Position numbers and translations under genes: made by a program | Source: Saussurea involucrata | Taxonomy: Eukaryota; Streptophyta; Magnoliopsida; Asterales; Asteraceae | Direction of reading: 5' to 3' | Assembly: GCA_033807775.1 (NCBI GenBank) | Contig: CM066313.1 | Span: 63,906,484 to 63,970,483 of the forward strand | Length of the DNA: 64,000 nucleotides | The notes under the pieces: model-generated | The model's input: the letters and a program-made list of their open reading frames with translations, nothing else | What the model was told of the DNA's origin: nothing | The model's database searches: none | Shown: positions 11,369-22,016 of the stretch, one piece after another | Numbering within the stretch: position 1 is the first letter of the stretch | Layout of the letters: each line of letters starts with the position of its first letter

Positions 11369-12180
11369 TTGTCAGTGGTAGAGAAAGTAGAAGGATCAGA
11401 GGTCTTTGCAGCATCTGATGACTCAGCGTCAGTGGTAATCTTCATATTGGTTAATTTCTTAACCTTAGTGACATTTTTCACCTTGGCTTGTTTTTCACCA
11501 GGGATATTCTTCTTTGCCTTGGGGGCAGTAGTCTTCACCTTAGCTAATTTCTCAGCTTTAGTGGTTGTGGGGCACTTACTGGCAATATGATCGGTAAGTC
11601 CATAGTGATAACATTTCCTATAGCTGAAAGTAGCTTTAGGACCATAGTCCATAGGCATAATTATTTGAAATTTTCAAATGGGCAGAGCCTATACCAAGAA
11701 CACCTTTGGCATCCGAGATCGGAGGAACCTGAGGTTCTTCAGATTTCTTGCCAATGACATCAACTCTTATTCTAGGAGTAGATCGCTGAACATGTTCAGG
11801 GATCTTGTTCTTTCAAGTAGAGGGTTGATTAGCTGAAAGTTTAGACGTTTTCAGCTTTGGTACTTTGGTACCCTTCTGAGGTTTTTGGAAAACAATTTTT
11901 TCTTTACCTTTAAGTTTGGGGCTTAAAGTAGATTTTTCCTCAGGGATTGGATTAAGAGAAGAAGAGCACTGAGATGATGAAGTGTCAGGGATAGAGGACA
12001 CGAACATTCCAAAATTAAGCATCGAACGATCTTTGGTTGGTTCTTCAACGTCATATTTGTAACCAGGACCACTTCTGTCATTGACAGGGATCTGAGCACC
12101 AGTTATCTCAATGATCTTTGTTGAGGATTTACCCCATCTTTCAACAGTAGTTTTTTCAACTTTCAGGTCAGCGATAGCTT
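11329..12180 (-). pseudogene. gag: Copia-3 gag, C-terminal part
   Basis: Two pieces, 12180-11813 and 11658-11329, lie in different frames. The second holds a degraded zinc motif (CYHYGLTDHIASKC, with Tyr in place of the second Cys) and a Lys/Ala-rich tail, and ends GPIVKWVPISN and a stop, the same terminal motif as in Copia-1 and Copia-6 gag. The first is interrupted at its right by the gypsy solo LTR. Confidence 0.7.
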
Positions 12181-12185
12181 GTTTG

Positions 12186-13560
12186 TGTAACGACCCGGAG
12201 TCCCAAACATACAACAGATAACATAGTTTCATAACAAAAGATACATCATATTTCATTTACGGTCCCTTAGTGTTTCTAACCATAATAAGTATTTCAGTAC
12301 AAACTTTTTGCTAAAAATTTACATAATAACTACTAACACGATAGATACAAAACACTTCACGGATCTTCATAAACATACATCTTCAAAAGTAATTCATAGA
12401 TTATCCTATCACTTGCCCTTATTCGCTCCACGTCCTGGAATACATATTTTAAAACAAAATGAGGGTTAGACCTAGAGGTCTAAGTGAGAAAATCCATGTT
12501 AGATTAAAATCATTTGCACAAACCCCAAATACATCATTCAAATATAAATACCAATTATATCTCATGCATCGTGTACTTTCCTGTCTCATTTCCATGGCCA
12601 TATTAGATGGTTGCGAGACAACTAATAAATTTACTCCGCTGTACTAAATACAGCCAACACCGCTGTCCCTTCGTACAGCCAACTCCACCGGTCCTAAGCC
12701 CGGCCAACGTGCTCTCGTGTAGTGTAATACTCGTATAAATATAATATACACTTCAATATATCATACTTCCTACATATACACATAATTACACAAATTATCA
12801 CATTCACAATCCACATATATGTATTCCAGTTTGAAAACATTTTAAAATAAAACTCACCTGTTTGCTTATCAAAACTCTTCCAAATCCTTTCTCGCGCAAT
12901 CCAATCTTTCACCCAAAATTCACAGAATCTGAAACAATACAATTATCTCTTTAAAGACATAAAATCTCAAAAATCCAAAATCCTCGACTATTATCGCAAC
13001 CAACTAGTTGTGATAACCCTTGTCGCAACCAACTACTTGCGACACAACAGCTTGTCGCAACCCCCTATTGCGACATCGCTTCTTATCGCAACTAACTGTT
13101 GCGATACACCACTTGTCGCAACCAACTATTGTGATACCAATGATCTTGTCGCAACCCAAGGTTACGATACTTATGAATGTCGCAAAACACCATAACTGTC
13201 GCAACCCACTACCGCGACATTCATAACTATCTCAGTTAACTAAGTTCATACTTAACCCAGAAACTGTAGATTTCGACCATGCATGTTTATGTAATTTTGC
13301 AGATATGTTTAAGACCACTTTTAGAACACCATTTTAAACCCAGATTTCTCATACTCCTCTAAAATTATCAAAACCCATCTATAAACTTATTTAGCAACTT
13401 ATGAACATAAAGAGAAAGGATTTGTATTTGATTGTTACCTTTTAATACTTCAGTTGTTCCAAAAACATAGCTGTAATATTCAGCTTCCTTCTTCTTCTTA
13501 GCCTTTCCTTTCTCAATTTCTCTCTTTTCTCTCCTCTCTCTCTTTGCCGTGAACGAGACA

Positions 13561-13593
<33 letters not shown>

Positions 13594-13859
13594 TTTTAGT
13601 CTTTTTGCTACTAGTCTCTAAATGAGACACCTCTCCAAGATTAAGGAGAGTGAGGCGGTGGAGATGTTTGTTTAATCCAAACAAACCTCAAACTTCCAAT
13701 TAATGGCAGCATCTACCCTTTTACTCCCATAAAATTTAAAACTTACCTCTTAACTTATAACTCCATTAAACACTTAACTAAACTTGTAAAACTAACCCCA
13801 AACCTATCTTAAAATTGTAATAAAATTTAAATAAATCAATAACATACCTGGTTATTACA
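12186..13859 (-). repeat. Gypsy-type solo LTR (1674 bp) with target duplication
   Basis: Ends TGTAACGACCC and GGTTATTACA form the TG/CA termini with the TGTAA/TTACA inverted ends typical of long Ty3/gypsy LTRs. A perfect 5-bp duplication, gtttg, lies at 12181-12185 and 13860-13864, and Copia-3 gag continues on both sides. No internal domain is present, so it is a solo LTR left by LTR-LTR recombination. The minus orientation is inferred from likeness to the LTR at 34860-57635. It contains a hairpin array (12991-13219) and an (AC)n run (about 13558-13592). Confidence 0.9.
12991..13219. repeat. Array of about eight TGTCGCAAC hairpin units
   Basis: Units of 23-26 bp at 12991, 13021, 13053, 13084, 13114, 13147, 13179 (half unit) and 13197, spaced about 30 bp apart. 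Each reads like TGTCGCAAC-loop-TTGCGACA and can fold on itself. Some units have TATCG/CGATA in place of TGTCG/CGACA, so both arms changed together. It lies inside the solo LTR. Confidence 0.85.
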
Positions 13860-13864
13860 GTTTG

Positions 13865-15368
13865 CGTTCAATACTGATGACTTGATTTACGTAGACCTGA
13901 TATTTCAAATTTTCTTCTATTTTTGAAAGCTCTTGTATTTTTAAATGACATTTTTCAAGCTGTTCAGATAGATCTAGGTTTTGTTGTTCAGCTTTGGTTT
14001 TTCCATTCAGGGCATCATATAAATCCACAGTCAGCATATCGATATCACGAAGTCTATCAGCGTCAATGATAGTTGGAGAAAGAGAAGAAGAGAGTGATAC
14101 TTGAGAGGTAGAAGTAGAAGTAGAAGGAATTTCAGTGGGTTCTTCCTCATCTTCTTGAATTTCGGCCATTAGACAGAGATTGGCCTCATCTTCTTCATAT
14201 TCTTCATCAAAATTCAGCCCAATCATGATCTTCAGCGATCAGACCTTTACCTTTCTTTTTATAGCTTTTCAGCTTCTCATATTTTTCCTTGAGCTTCAGG
14301 TATTTATCATCTCTACTCTTAGAAGTAGAGGATTTCTTGAGGGATGAAGAAGGTTTAAAGACTTTCTTTGACCTGCATTCACTAGCAAAGTGTCTTACTT
14401 TTTCACAGTTAAAACAGGTAGCAGTAGCCTTATCAACAGGAGATGATTTTGGCTTGTCAGTGATGGTGAGAGGTTTATTCCTTCTGAAGTTACTCTTTCT
14501 GGCAAACCTCCTGAAAGAATTTGTCAGCAGTGCCAGAGATTCATCAAGCTCTGAAGGATCAGCTTCTGATGAATCATCAGAGTTAGATTCCAACTCAGTG
14601 ATAGTAAGAGTAGATCGCTGAGCGGGCATTAAATTTGAAGAGAGTAAAGCAACAGGTGTGCTTTTGGAATCTTTGACAAAATTCTTCTAAAGAAGACACG
14701 ATTGCTCATGATTGAGCATAGTGCCAAATAAGGTACTAAGGGTCATAAATTTTAGATCCTTTGAGAGTTTAAGATACATGGTATAGTTGTCCCAACATTC
14801 GGGAAGACTTTCCAAGAACTTTGTCAGGATCTTGGAGTTAGCATAGGTCTTACCAACAGTTTTTAAATAGTTAAATCGTTGGTGAACTTCAGAGAGAGTT
14901 TCATTCTTACCATAGATGAAGCTTTCATACTGTCTTACCAGGTTTATTCTCTTGGATTCTTGTACATAAACAATGCCTTCATATTGAACACAAATTGTGT
15001 CCTACATGGCTTTTGAACTCTTGAGGTTCATGATGGAATGGTAGACTTCATCAGGAAGAGCCATAGAAAGGATAGATCTGGCCTTTGTATATATGGCCAC
15101 CTTCTTCTTATAACCATCATTCCATTGAGAGATGGCTTTGACGATTTGTCTTTCAGGTACGACAGGTGTGGGGGCAGTGGCTGGAACAACATGATCTATG
15201 ATGTAAGGAACATATGGTTCATTCCACATAATGAGGTATAGTAGGATCTACACCTTCTAGAAAGAGCATCATTCGATTTTTCCAAAGATTGAAGTTATCT
15301 TTGCTGAATCGAGGTGGTTTGGCAAGAGAGCCATTATCTATGTAATTTGTGTTTGTGGTGTTTGCCAT
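13865..15368 (-). pseudogene. gag: Copia-3 gag, N-terminal part
   Basis: The gag start is MANTTNTNYIDNGSLAKPP at 15368, with FSKDNFNLWKNRMMLFLEG, the copia gag N-terminus. Stops and frameshifts follow (15219, 15002, then 14640-15000 without a clean frame). The nucleocapsid piece (14629-14207) has CFNCEKVRHFASEC with Glu in the usual Gly position, and the piece 14226-13865 is acidic (FDEEYEEDEANLCLMAE) with a coiled coil that stops at the solo LTR. Confidence 0.82.
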
Positions 15369-15431
15369 TTTAGAGAATTGCAAGGAATAGATAGTATAAG
15401 CAAGATCTTGTTTATGGAGATTAAACAATCT

Positions 15432-15444
15432 GCTCTGATACCAC
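15432..15444 (-). other. Primer binding site of Copia-3 (tRNA-Met)
   Basis: GTGGTATCAGAGC on the minus strand, next to the LTR end, matches the copia initiator tRNA-Met primer site. Confidence 0.9.
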
Positions 15445-15445
15445 T

Positions 15446-17085
15446 TGTTGGTCCCGAAGGGTTATACACGTTTGTAGAAGGGGGGGGGGGGGGGGTTGAA
15501 TACAAACACAGGTTTTTATCTTTCTAAATTCTTTATTGAATAAGTCAAACAATTTACTGCTTGTTGCCGAATAAGACTAAGTATAAAACCTAATCTAAAC
15601 AAACTATGAGAATCACACAGATTTTTGCACTAAGAAAAGAAAGAAGGAAGTTAAGAAAATCTAATGATAGTTTTTCTTAAGGCACGTAGAAGTAGGGGTG
15701 AGCATCGGAACTGGTACCTGTCTTTGGAACCGGAACCGCTCCGGAACTGCCGGTTCCAGAACTGGAACCGATATGATTGGTTCCGGTTCCTAACATACGG
15801 AACCGATTAGAACTGGTTCCGGTTCTGGTTCTCATTTTTTTGGAACCGTTACCCGCTGGGCACCCAGAACCGGAACCGACGGGTACCTGCTATTTTTTAA
15901 TAAAAATTATTTATATATTTATTATATTTAAATATTTAATGATGTGTTATTGGTTTTGTTAGGTGTTTTATTCATTTAGATCCAAATGTTTTATTTGTTA
16001 GGTCTTGACGTAATGACGTTATGTATTATGTAAGTCGTTTTGTTGATGTCAAGACTCAATACGCCGGAGTTTCTAATTTATTTATGTAATAATTAGTTTT
16101 TATATGTTTATTTTTCACCATTTGTTGTCTTTATTTCTTTAAGTTGGTACTTTGTAGTTTGCAATAGACATAAAATTACATTTTTATTGTATGAAATGTT
16201 GAAAATAAATTTAAAAAATTAATAGCGGGTACCCGGAACTGGAACCGTCGGTTCCGGGACTGGTTCCAAAATATAGAGAACCGATGTAAGCGGTTCCGGT
16301 TCCTTCATTCTAGGAACCGCCGATTCCGGTTCCGGTTCCATGAAATTTAGTCGGGTACCCGGTTATGCTCACCCCTACGTAGAAGTTTAGGGGTTCGCCA
16401 CCTTCTATTTATACTGCATGTATTAAATGCATGTCAGAATGACTTTACACGTGTCAGCACTTGGTTGGTTGCATGATTCTGACTTTCGCAAACATGCTTT
16501 TGGCCGCACGGTGAACAGAGTAGTTGCAGAGTGGTTTGTACGATCCTGGACAAAGGTATGTCCTTCTGACAAATCGTACAAAAGTGTGCAATAGGATAAG
16601 ACAAATATTTCTTGTAGAGCAGGCTTCATGATCAGCGATCGCTGAGTTAATCTTCTTCAGGGAGGCCTGAAAGAAGGTCAGCTCTCGCTGAAGTCTTCTA
16701 CTTGAAATATCGCGTGTAGTGGACAAATCTTGGTTTCACTGATGTCCGCATCAGATCATTAATAGACTCATCACTTGTTCTTCAGCTTGGTCTTCTATTC
16801 AGTGTAGAACTCTTTTGTCGCGAAACTTGTCTTCAGAGATTATAAGCAAACATTTACAAACTGATCAATCAGTGTTCATCAGCTAAACTGAACAGGCTCA
16901 GTTGTCGCTGATGTACATACATCACTGAATAATAAATTTAAGAGCGGTGGTTTCACATCAGCGATACTAAACAGACTTAGTATTTATTCTTTGATGGTGA
17001 AACACTAATACCTAATGTTTACTTACAATTTTCACTGAGTGATTCTAAGGGTCATCATCAAATCACTGAAGGGTTTGGATCAACA
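15446..17085 (-). repeat. 5' LTR of Copia-3, about 947 bp plus a hAT insertion
   Basis: On the minus strand it begins TGTTGATCCAAACCC and ends TTCGGGACCAACA next to the primer site; TGTTG/CAACA are the inverted ends. Copies of the family motif, such as gatcagcgatcgctgag at 16630-16646, gtcgctgatg and catcagcgatac, lie in 16630-17050. A G run of about 16 bases lies at 15480-15494. The hAT MITE at 15693-16377 accounts for the extra length. Confidence 0.82.
15693..16377. mobile_element. Non-autonomous hAT element (685 bp MITE)
   Basis: The terminal inverted repeats read TAGGGGTGAGCA and TGCTCACCCCTA (one mismatch region further in), flanked by a perfect 8-bp duplication cgtagaag (15685-15692 and 16378-16385). 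The 8-bp duplication and TAGGGGTG ends identify the hAT superfamily. There is no ORF of note. Both subterminal zones are packed with GGTTCCGGTTCC and GGAACCG motifs, likely transposase binding sites (inference). It sits in the Copia-3 LTR. Confidence 0.92.
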
Positions 17086-18224
17086 ACCGATGGCCACTGT
17101 TTTCCAGAATTTTGGGCTGCCGGAAGTTACATCGAGACTTTAGTACCGGTAGGCACTGTTTTGCAAAAAAAATGAGATCTTTCATTTGCTTGACGGCCCA
17201 ACTTGACAAGTCTTGGTGGAACCCTTTAGAGTTTCTTTAACACATTTCTCCGAACTTTGACCCACGAATTGACTCGTATGATCTCCAATTGCCATCAACT
17301 TGTTGGATACTTCATTCTCGTCTATAATTAGCTTTTTTCGAACCAAATTCTTCGTTTATTATAGAAACATGGATTCCTAAAAACTCATGAATAAACCGTG
17401 AAATACGTTTCGTTTGTTTGGAATTCAAGCAATTTAATCACGGAAAGTGGTGCTAAAATAACGCCAAAAATGATGTTATCAATATATACATTATAAAAGA
17501 CATGCACCGGAAAACAGGAGCATAGAGTACCAATTGCTAGAATGCATAAGTTGATTGAAACAAGTTCAACTAAAGATAGTAGTCCCCAACTCCATGTTAC
17601 CCAATATGAATTATTCTCCTATTTATCGCAATTCAAAACATGTTTCAAAATTTCTTTTATCGCCAAAATGGCTTCAAAAATCTACAGAAAATCGTGAAAC
17701 ACATAGTTGTCCGCCACAATGGTGACACTGTGGCCACAATGGTACACCAAAACGAGATTTTGATCTTTAAGCTATTTCAAATATTTTGGAACAATTTAGA
17801 CCAAAAGAATTAGAAAGGTACAAATGGGTACGAAAAAACTTGAAATGGGTTCAAAAGAGTGACGAATAACTCAAAAAATTGAGGGATATCATAAACCTAA
17901 ATATCCATTGCTAAAATCATATATTTTTAACAAAATACGCGACATGATCGGAACTCAATTCTTTGATTGTTATTATTTGCATTTACTATATTCTCCAAAA
18001 AAAAAACCTCGTAGCATTTGGTAAGAAAATATCAATAAAATCTAACCACTCATATCAATAGAACTTTTACGCCAAAACATAAAAAATGCATACGCTAATT
18101 TATTGATGCTATTTTTTTCATCCATATATTCAATTTAATTTGAAAAACAAAGGGAAATTTTTCTTTGGTTTTGTAAAAGTAATAGATAAAACTTGTGCAC
18201 CCCGTTGCACGAGTATACAACTAG
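17086..18224 (+). other. Unclassified AT-rich stretch ending in a Helitron-like 3' terminus
   Basis: No credible ORF was found. The right end has an 8-bp hairpin, cttgtgca/tgcacgag (18192-18213, one G-T pair), and then CTAG followed by T (18221-18225), the signature of a plant Helitron 3' end. I could not locate a matching TC 5' end, so the size is unknown. Parts of 17086-17500 may be older repeat. Confidence 0.45.
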
Positions 18225-18730
18225 TATATACATATATGTGTGTATACTTGGGTGTGTTAATATTTTGAATGATCCCATAGAACAATTTAACTTTATATAT
18301 AGCTATAAAACTGAAAAGAAAAGAAGAATCATTTATATCAAATATATTGAGTTTATAAGAAAACGATATATCAAGAGTGCAAAATTTGGATTAATACCCT
18401 AAGTCTCTACTCACTACCTTCTTCAAATTTTAAATAATTTTCATTCGACTCTATGTGCATGGATTTACGTACTTAGGGTTTTAGTTTTTATGTTTTCTTG
18501 TACTGTTTATTTAAGTCATAGGTGTCGCACATAATTATCATGTATCCCACGAGTTATATGTTTAAAGAAAAGTAAAAACAACTTATGCATTTCAAAATAG
18601 CGTGTCGTAATGTGCCATAACATGCCATAACATAGAGTGAATCCACAAGGGTTAACTTAGCGGGGAAGCCAAGCCTCGATGCCATAACATGCCACAACGT
18701 GGCATTTAGGACCATGACAAAAATACACAT
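18225..18730. other. Unclassified non-coding sequence
   Basis: There are no gene-like features. A short direct repeat, gccataacatgcc, recurs around 18610-18700. It lies between the Helitron-like end and the Copia-4 LTR. Confidence 0.4.
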
Positions 18731-19004
18731 TGTTAGGATTGAATGTTGTATTCAAGTTAAAGGGCTTATTTGTAAATATATTGAGGAGTCGACTTATGAC
18801 TTCCTTGATCTTTTGTTACTATAAATAGCTTTTGTTAGTTAGAGTCTCTAACGACTTTGATAGATTTGAAAGAGCTTAATTGTGTGTATCTCATGGTATA
18901 ATTTTCTCCCTGAATGTAATACATACGGAAGCTTGAAGCCATAGATATGTTCTTGATTTTTATTCTCTAGATTTCTTTTATATTGCTTGAATCTGGAACT
19001 CACA
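18731..19004 (+). repeat. 5' LTR of Copia-4 (274 bp)
   Basis: It starts TGTTAGGATTGAATG and ends GGAACTCACA next to the primer site. A TATAAATAG box lies at 18820-18828. No 3' partner is visible. Confidence 0.82.
18820..18828 (+). promoter_or_regulatory. TATA box in Copia-4 LTR
   Basis: TATAAATAG lies inside the LTR about 185 bp before its end, a normal position for the element promoter. Confidence 0.55.
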
Positions 19005-19006
19005 AT

Positions 19007-19018
19007 TGGTATCAGAGC
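19007..19018 (+). other. Primer binding site of Copia-4 (tRNA-Met)
   Basis: TTGGTATCAGAGC follows the LTR end by two bases; it is the initiator tRNA-Met type. Confidence 0.9.
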
Positions 19019-19522
19019 GGATTCGGTGATTTAGAGATGATTTGAAACAATAATTTAGAAGAATTTCTTGTTTTTCTTGAAGATCTTGATGAATAGAGGG
19101 TTTGGATATGCGATTTTGATGATTTGATCTTGTTTTTGGTTAGATTTGGAGTATAATTGGTTCAAATTTCATTCTAGAATATATTTGAATCAGTTTCTTT
19201 CTGCAACTTCAAATCATCTTGATCGAATTGGAGAATTTTGTAGAATTTTTTTGTTCAACTGTTCTTGATGAATTTTGGTGAAATTTATTAGTTTTGATTC
19301 GAAGTAGGCATTAAGTCGTTCTTTAATTGTGTTTGGTAACAAGAATCGAACATGAAACAAACAAGTTTACAAGTGATTTTGAGTTCTATTGGCTCAAAGT
19401 TCAAATGTCGCATCTCAAATGTGAGACATCACTGCTCAAGTTTTTCAAGAGTTGACTTTTGGTCAAAGTTTAAAAATATTCTAAACCAACACCGTTTAAC
19501 GATCAATTCAAGTTTATAATCA

Positions 19523-20537
19523 TGTCTAGAGAAGCCATGACAAGTGGGTCAGATCAGAAACCCCCGTTTCTCTTCAGAAGAGATTATTTTCAATGGAAGG
19601 ATAGATTTCTGGATTTTATCGATCGTCAAAAACTAGGTCTAGAAATGCTACTTTCACTTCAGGAAGGTCCAACATAATTTCTTGTTGAGGTACCATAATC
19701 CACCTATTCCAGCAAGAAAAATTCCTCAGGAGCCAGCTAAGTTGACTGAAAAAGAGAAAAATCGACTTAAAGTAGACAAATTGGCTAGATCCAATCTGAT
19801 GTAAGGATTGAGAAATGAGGTTTATACCAGTGTTGATAGCCACAAAACGAAAAATCTATGTGGGATGAAATCTCCAGGATAATGTAGAGCACTGACATGG
19901 GAGCTCAAATTAAGGTGACTAAGTGCCTATCAATTTATGAATCTTTCAAAGGTAGAGAAGGAAAGCTGTTGGAGATTACTTATAATCGGTATTGTGACTT
20001 ACTTAACGAGTTGAGAAAGAATGGAATTCACAAGACAAACGTTGAGATCAATATTAATTTTGTGAATCATCTAAGGCCCGAGTGCAAGTGGTTTTCTACT
20101 AACGACACTTAGAACAAGAATCTTTTTGAGTTAAACATTCATCATGTTTATGAGAATCTAAATCAGAATCAAGATGAGGTGTTAGATATTCTTGAAGCAC
20201 AAAAGCAGAGTGTAAAGCAATGGTTATCGATTAGCATTAGTTGTTAATAAAAAGTGCAAGCATTCTTCTAAGGTTTCTAAGCATGACAAAGAACCAAGCG
20301 AATCCTCTGAAGGTGAAGAGGAAGGAAATGACTCCGACACTGACTTACAAGATCTAAAAAGCTATGGTTTTATTGACTAAAGATTTCCAGAAAAGTACTT
20401 GAAGAAGCCATCATCAAATAATCAAAGGTTTTCTTCTGGTTCAAGAAGGAATGGATCTAAGGAAAGGCCTAAAATGAAGAAGAATGATGAGAAGGCAGTA
20501 CAAGATGTTTCAAAGTGACACAATTACAGAAATTCTA
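19523..20537 (+). pseudogene. gag: Copia-4 gag, N-terminal part
   Basis: ATG at 19523 starts MSREAMTSGSDQKPPFLF, with DYFQWKDRFLDFID as in other copia gag proteins. A TAA follows after LQEGPT, and further frameshifts occur. At 19897-20112 another frame carries LSIYESFKGREGKLLEITYNR, a gag helix region. The last codons before the Athila insertion begin the nucleocapsid zinc knuckle. Confidence 0.75.
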
Positions 20538-21858
20538 TGATAACGCCACCTTTTGGCGTTATTTTCGGTTCTAAAACCAATGAGATTGGCTTGGATTCAA
20601 GTAAAAAGGCGTATATTTCACGGTTTATCTAGTGATTTACACAGGTTTTATAAAAAGCAGCATTCCTCGGAAATAGAAGCTAAAAGAGCCCAAAACGAGT
20701 CAAAACGAAGCCTAACGGGAGCCCAAAAGCCAAGCCCAAGACCCGCGACCGAACCAGGATCCGACCCGCGAACCAGATCCGACCCAGAAGCGCCTCCGGA
20801 AAGCGCGCGACTTTCCACGCGACTTGCAAGTCGCGTGGAAGGCCGCGTAAGCCTCTGTTTCACGTTTTTCAGCTATAATTTTCGGGTTTAGGTCATTCGT
20901 TCGATATCGAGTTTTCACGTTACGGCCAGAGCAGTCCCGGGGGCGATTTTCGAAGCCAAGTGACACCCGTTGGAGCGGAGATAGAGAGGATCAGATACAC
21001 GTTCATCACGCGACGTAGAGACGACCACGATAGAAGGGAGTAACCATTACATTCACCGTTATCACGATTATCATGTTCACATACTTATTTTCATCTTTTC
21101 TATTGTGTTTGAATCCACCACCGATATGAACTAACCGGTTCATGTTGGGGGTTGGAATGAATGTGGTTTGAACTTATAAACAGATGATTTGAAACTTTTA
21201 TCAGTTTTCTTATTGAATGAATGAATGCAATTTGGTGTTTAATGCTTTTGTGAGATTAGCTACCTTGCAACTGTTTTATTGTTTTCAATTAATGTTCGAG
21301 AGAAGTAAGGAATTGCATAGCTAAGGTAAGAAAGGATCGAGAGATACTGAGTAAATCTTAGTCCCGGTTGAATCTTAATCTTAATGCATTTTGAAACCTG
21401 TATTTTGAGATCGAAAGATAAAACTATTGTTTTCAAAATAGAAATTACGGTTGCTTGAAAAAGGAATCGTGCTTTATAAATAAAATCGGTGTTACTTGAG
21501 AGAGAACAACGATTAGATAAAGATTGGGCATTCATTGATAGGAATAACTGGTAATTGAATTGAGTCAAGACGTTTGTATGTAAGAACCATAGGAGTTCCA
21601 ACCCTCAGCTTTTCTCTCTATCAAAGTTTTCAAAGCTGTTCTGTTTTGTCTTGTGTGATTTGATCTCATTTATTGCAATTTAATTAGTCTATAAACCAAT
21701 CTCTAATTTCGACAGTCCAGTTAATAGAATCTATAGTAATTGTGATATTTAGTTCCTAGTTCCCTGTGATTCGATACTCGTACTTTTCCAGTACTATTAC
21801 TTGACTTCGACCCGTACACTTGCGGTTAAGATTCGCGGGGTGTCAAAACCCCGTGTCA
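20538..21858 (+). repeat. 5' LTR of the Athila-like element (1321 bp)
   Basis: It begins TGATAACGCCACC and ends GTGTCA. It contains a perfect 28-bp palindrome at 20813-20840 (arms TTCCACGCGACTTG and its complement). Short ORFs in it are not conserved as proteins. Confidence 0.93.
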
Positions 21859-21860
21859 AG

Positions 21861-21880
21861 TTTTTGGCGCCGTTGCCGGG
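21861..21880 (+). other. Primer binding site for tRNA-Asp
   Basis: TTGGCGCCGTTGCCGGGGA lies just inside the LTR and is complementary to the 3' end of tRNA-Asp, the primer known for Athila elements. Confidence 0.88.
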
Positions 21881-22016
21881 GAACTAGTTGCAACTAATAG
21901 CACTACTATCTATACACGCTATTAGATTGGACATTTGCTTTTCGTATTTTATTTCATTCACTTTCAGTTTTTGGATTATTGACTTTGTTTTCTTCTTTTC
22001 AGGTTCCACTTGGTTT

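Larger units (their letters stand above)
10131..17085 (-). mobile_element. Copia-3, minus-strand copia, truncated on the left
   Basis: From right to left: LTR (15446-17085, inflated by a hAT MITE), tRNA-Met primer site, gag (split by a gypsy solo LTR), protease, GAG-pre-integrase and integrase. RT, RNase H and the 3' LTR are missing because Copia-2 interrupts it; they may lie beyond the left edge. Numerous stops make it non-functional. The family motif TCAGCGATCGCTGA recurs in LTR and gag. Confidence 0.85.

Noticed and set aside
15479..15494. G run as a functional element (G-quadruplex)
   Set aside because: A single homopolymer in an LTR, prone to sequencing error; nothing else supports a role.
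17086..18730. Host gene or promoter
   Set aside because: No ORF with domain character and no splice-consistent coding; only a Helitron-like end is supported.
20553..20891. 112-aa ORF, repeated at 26384-26722
   Set aside because: Both lie inside the Athila-like LTRs; the duplication is the LTR pair, and opposite-strand frames are equally open because of a GC-rich palindrome.
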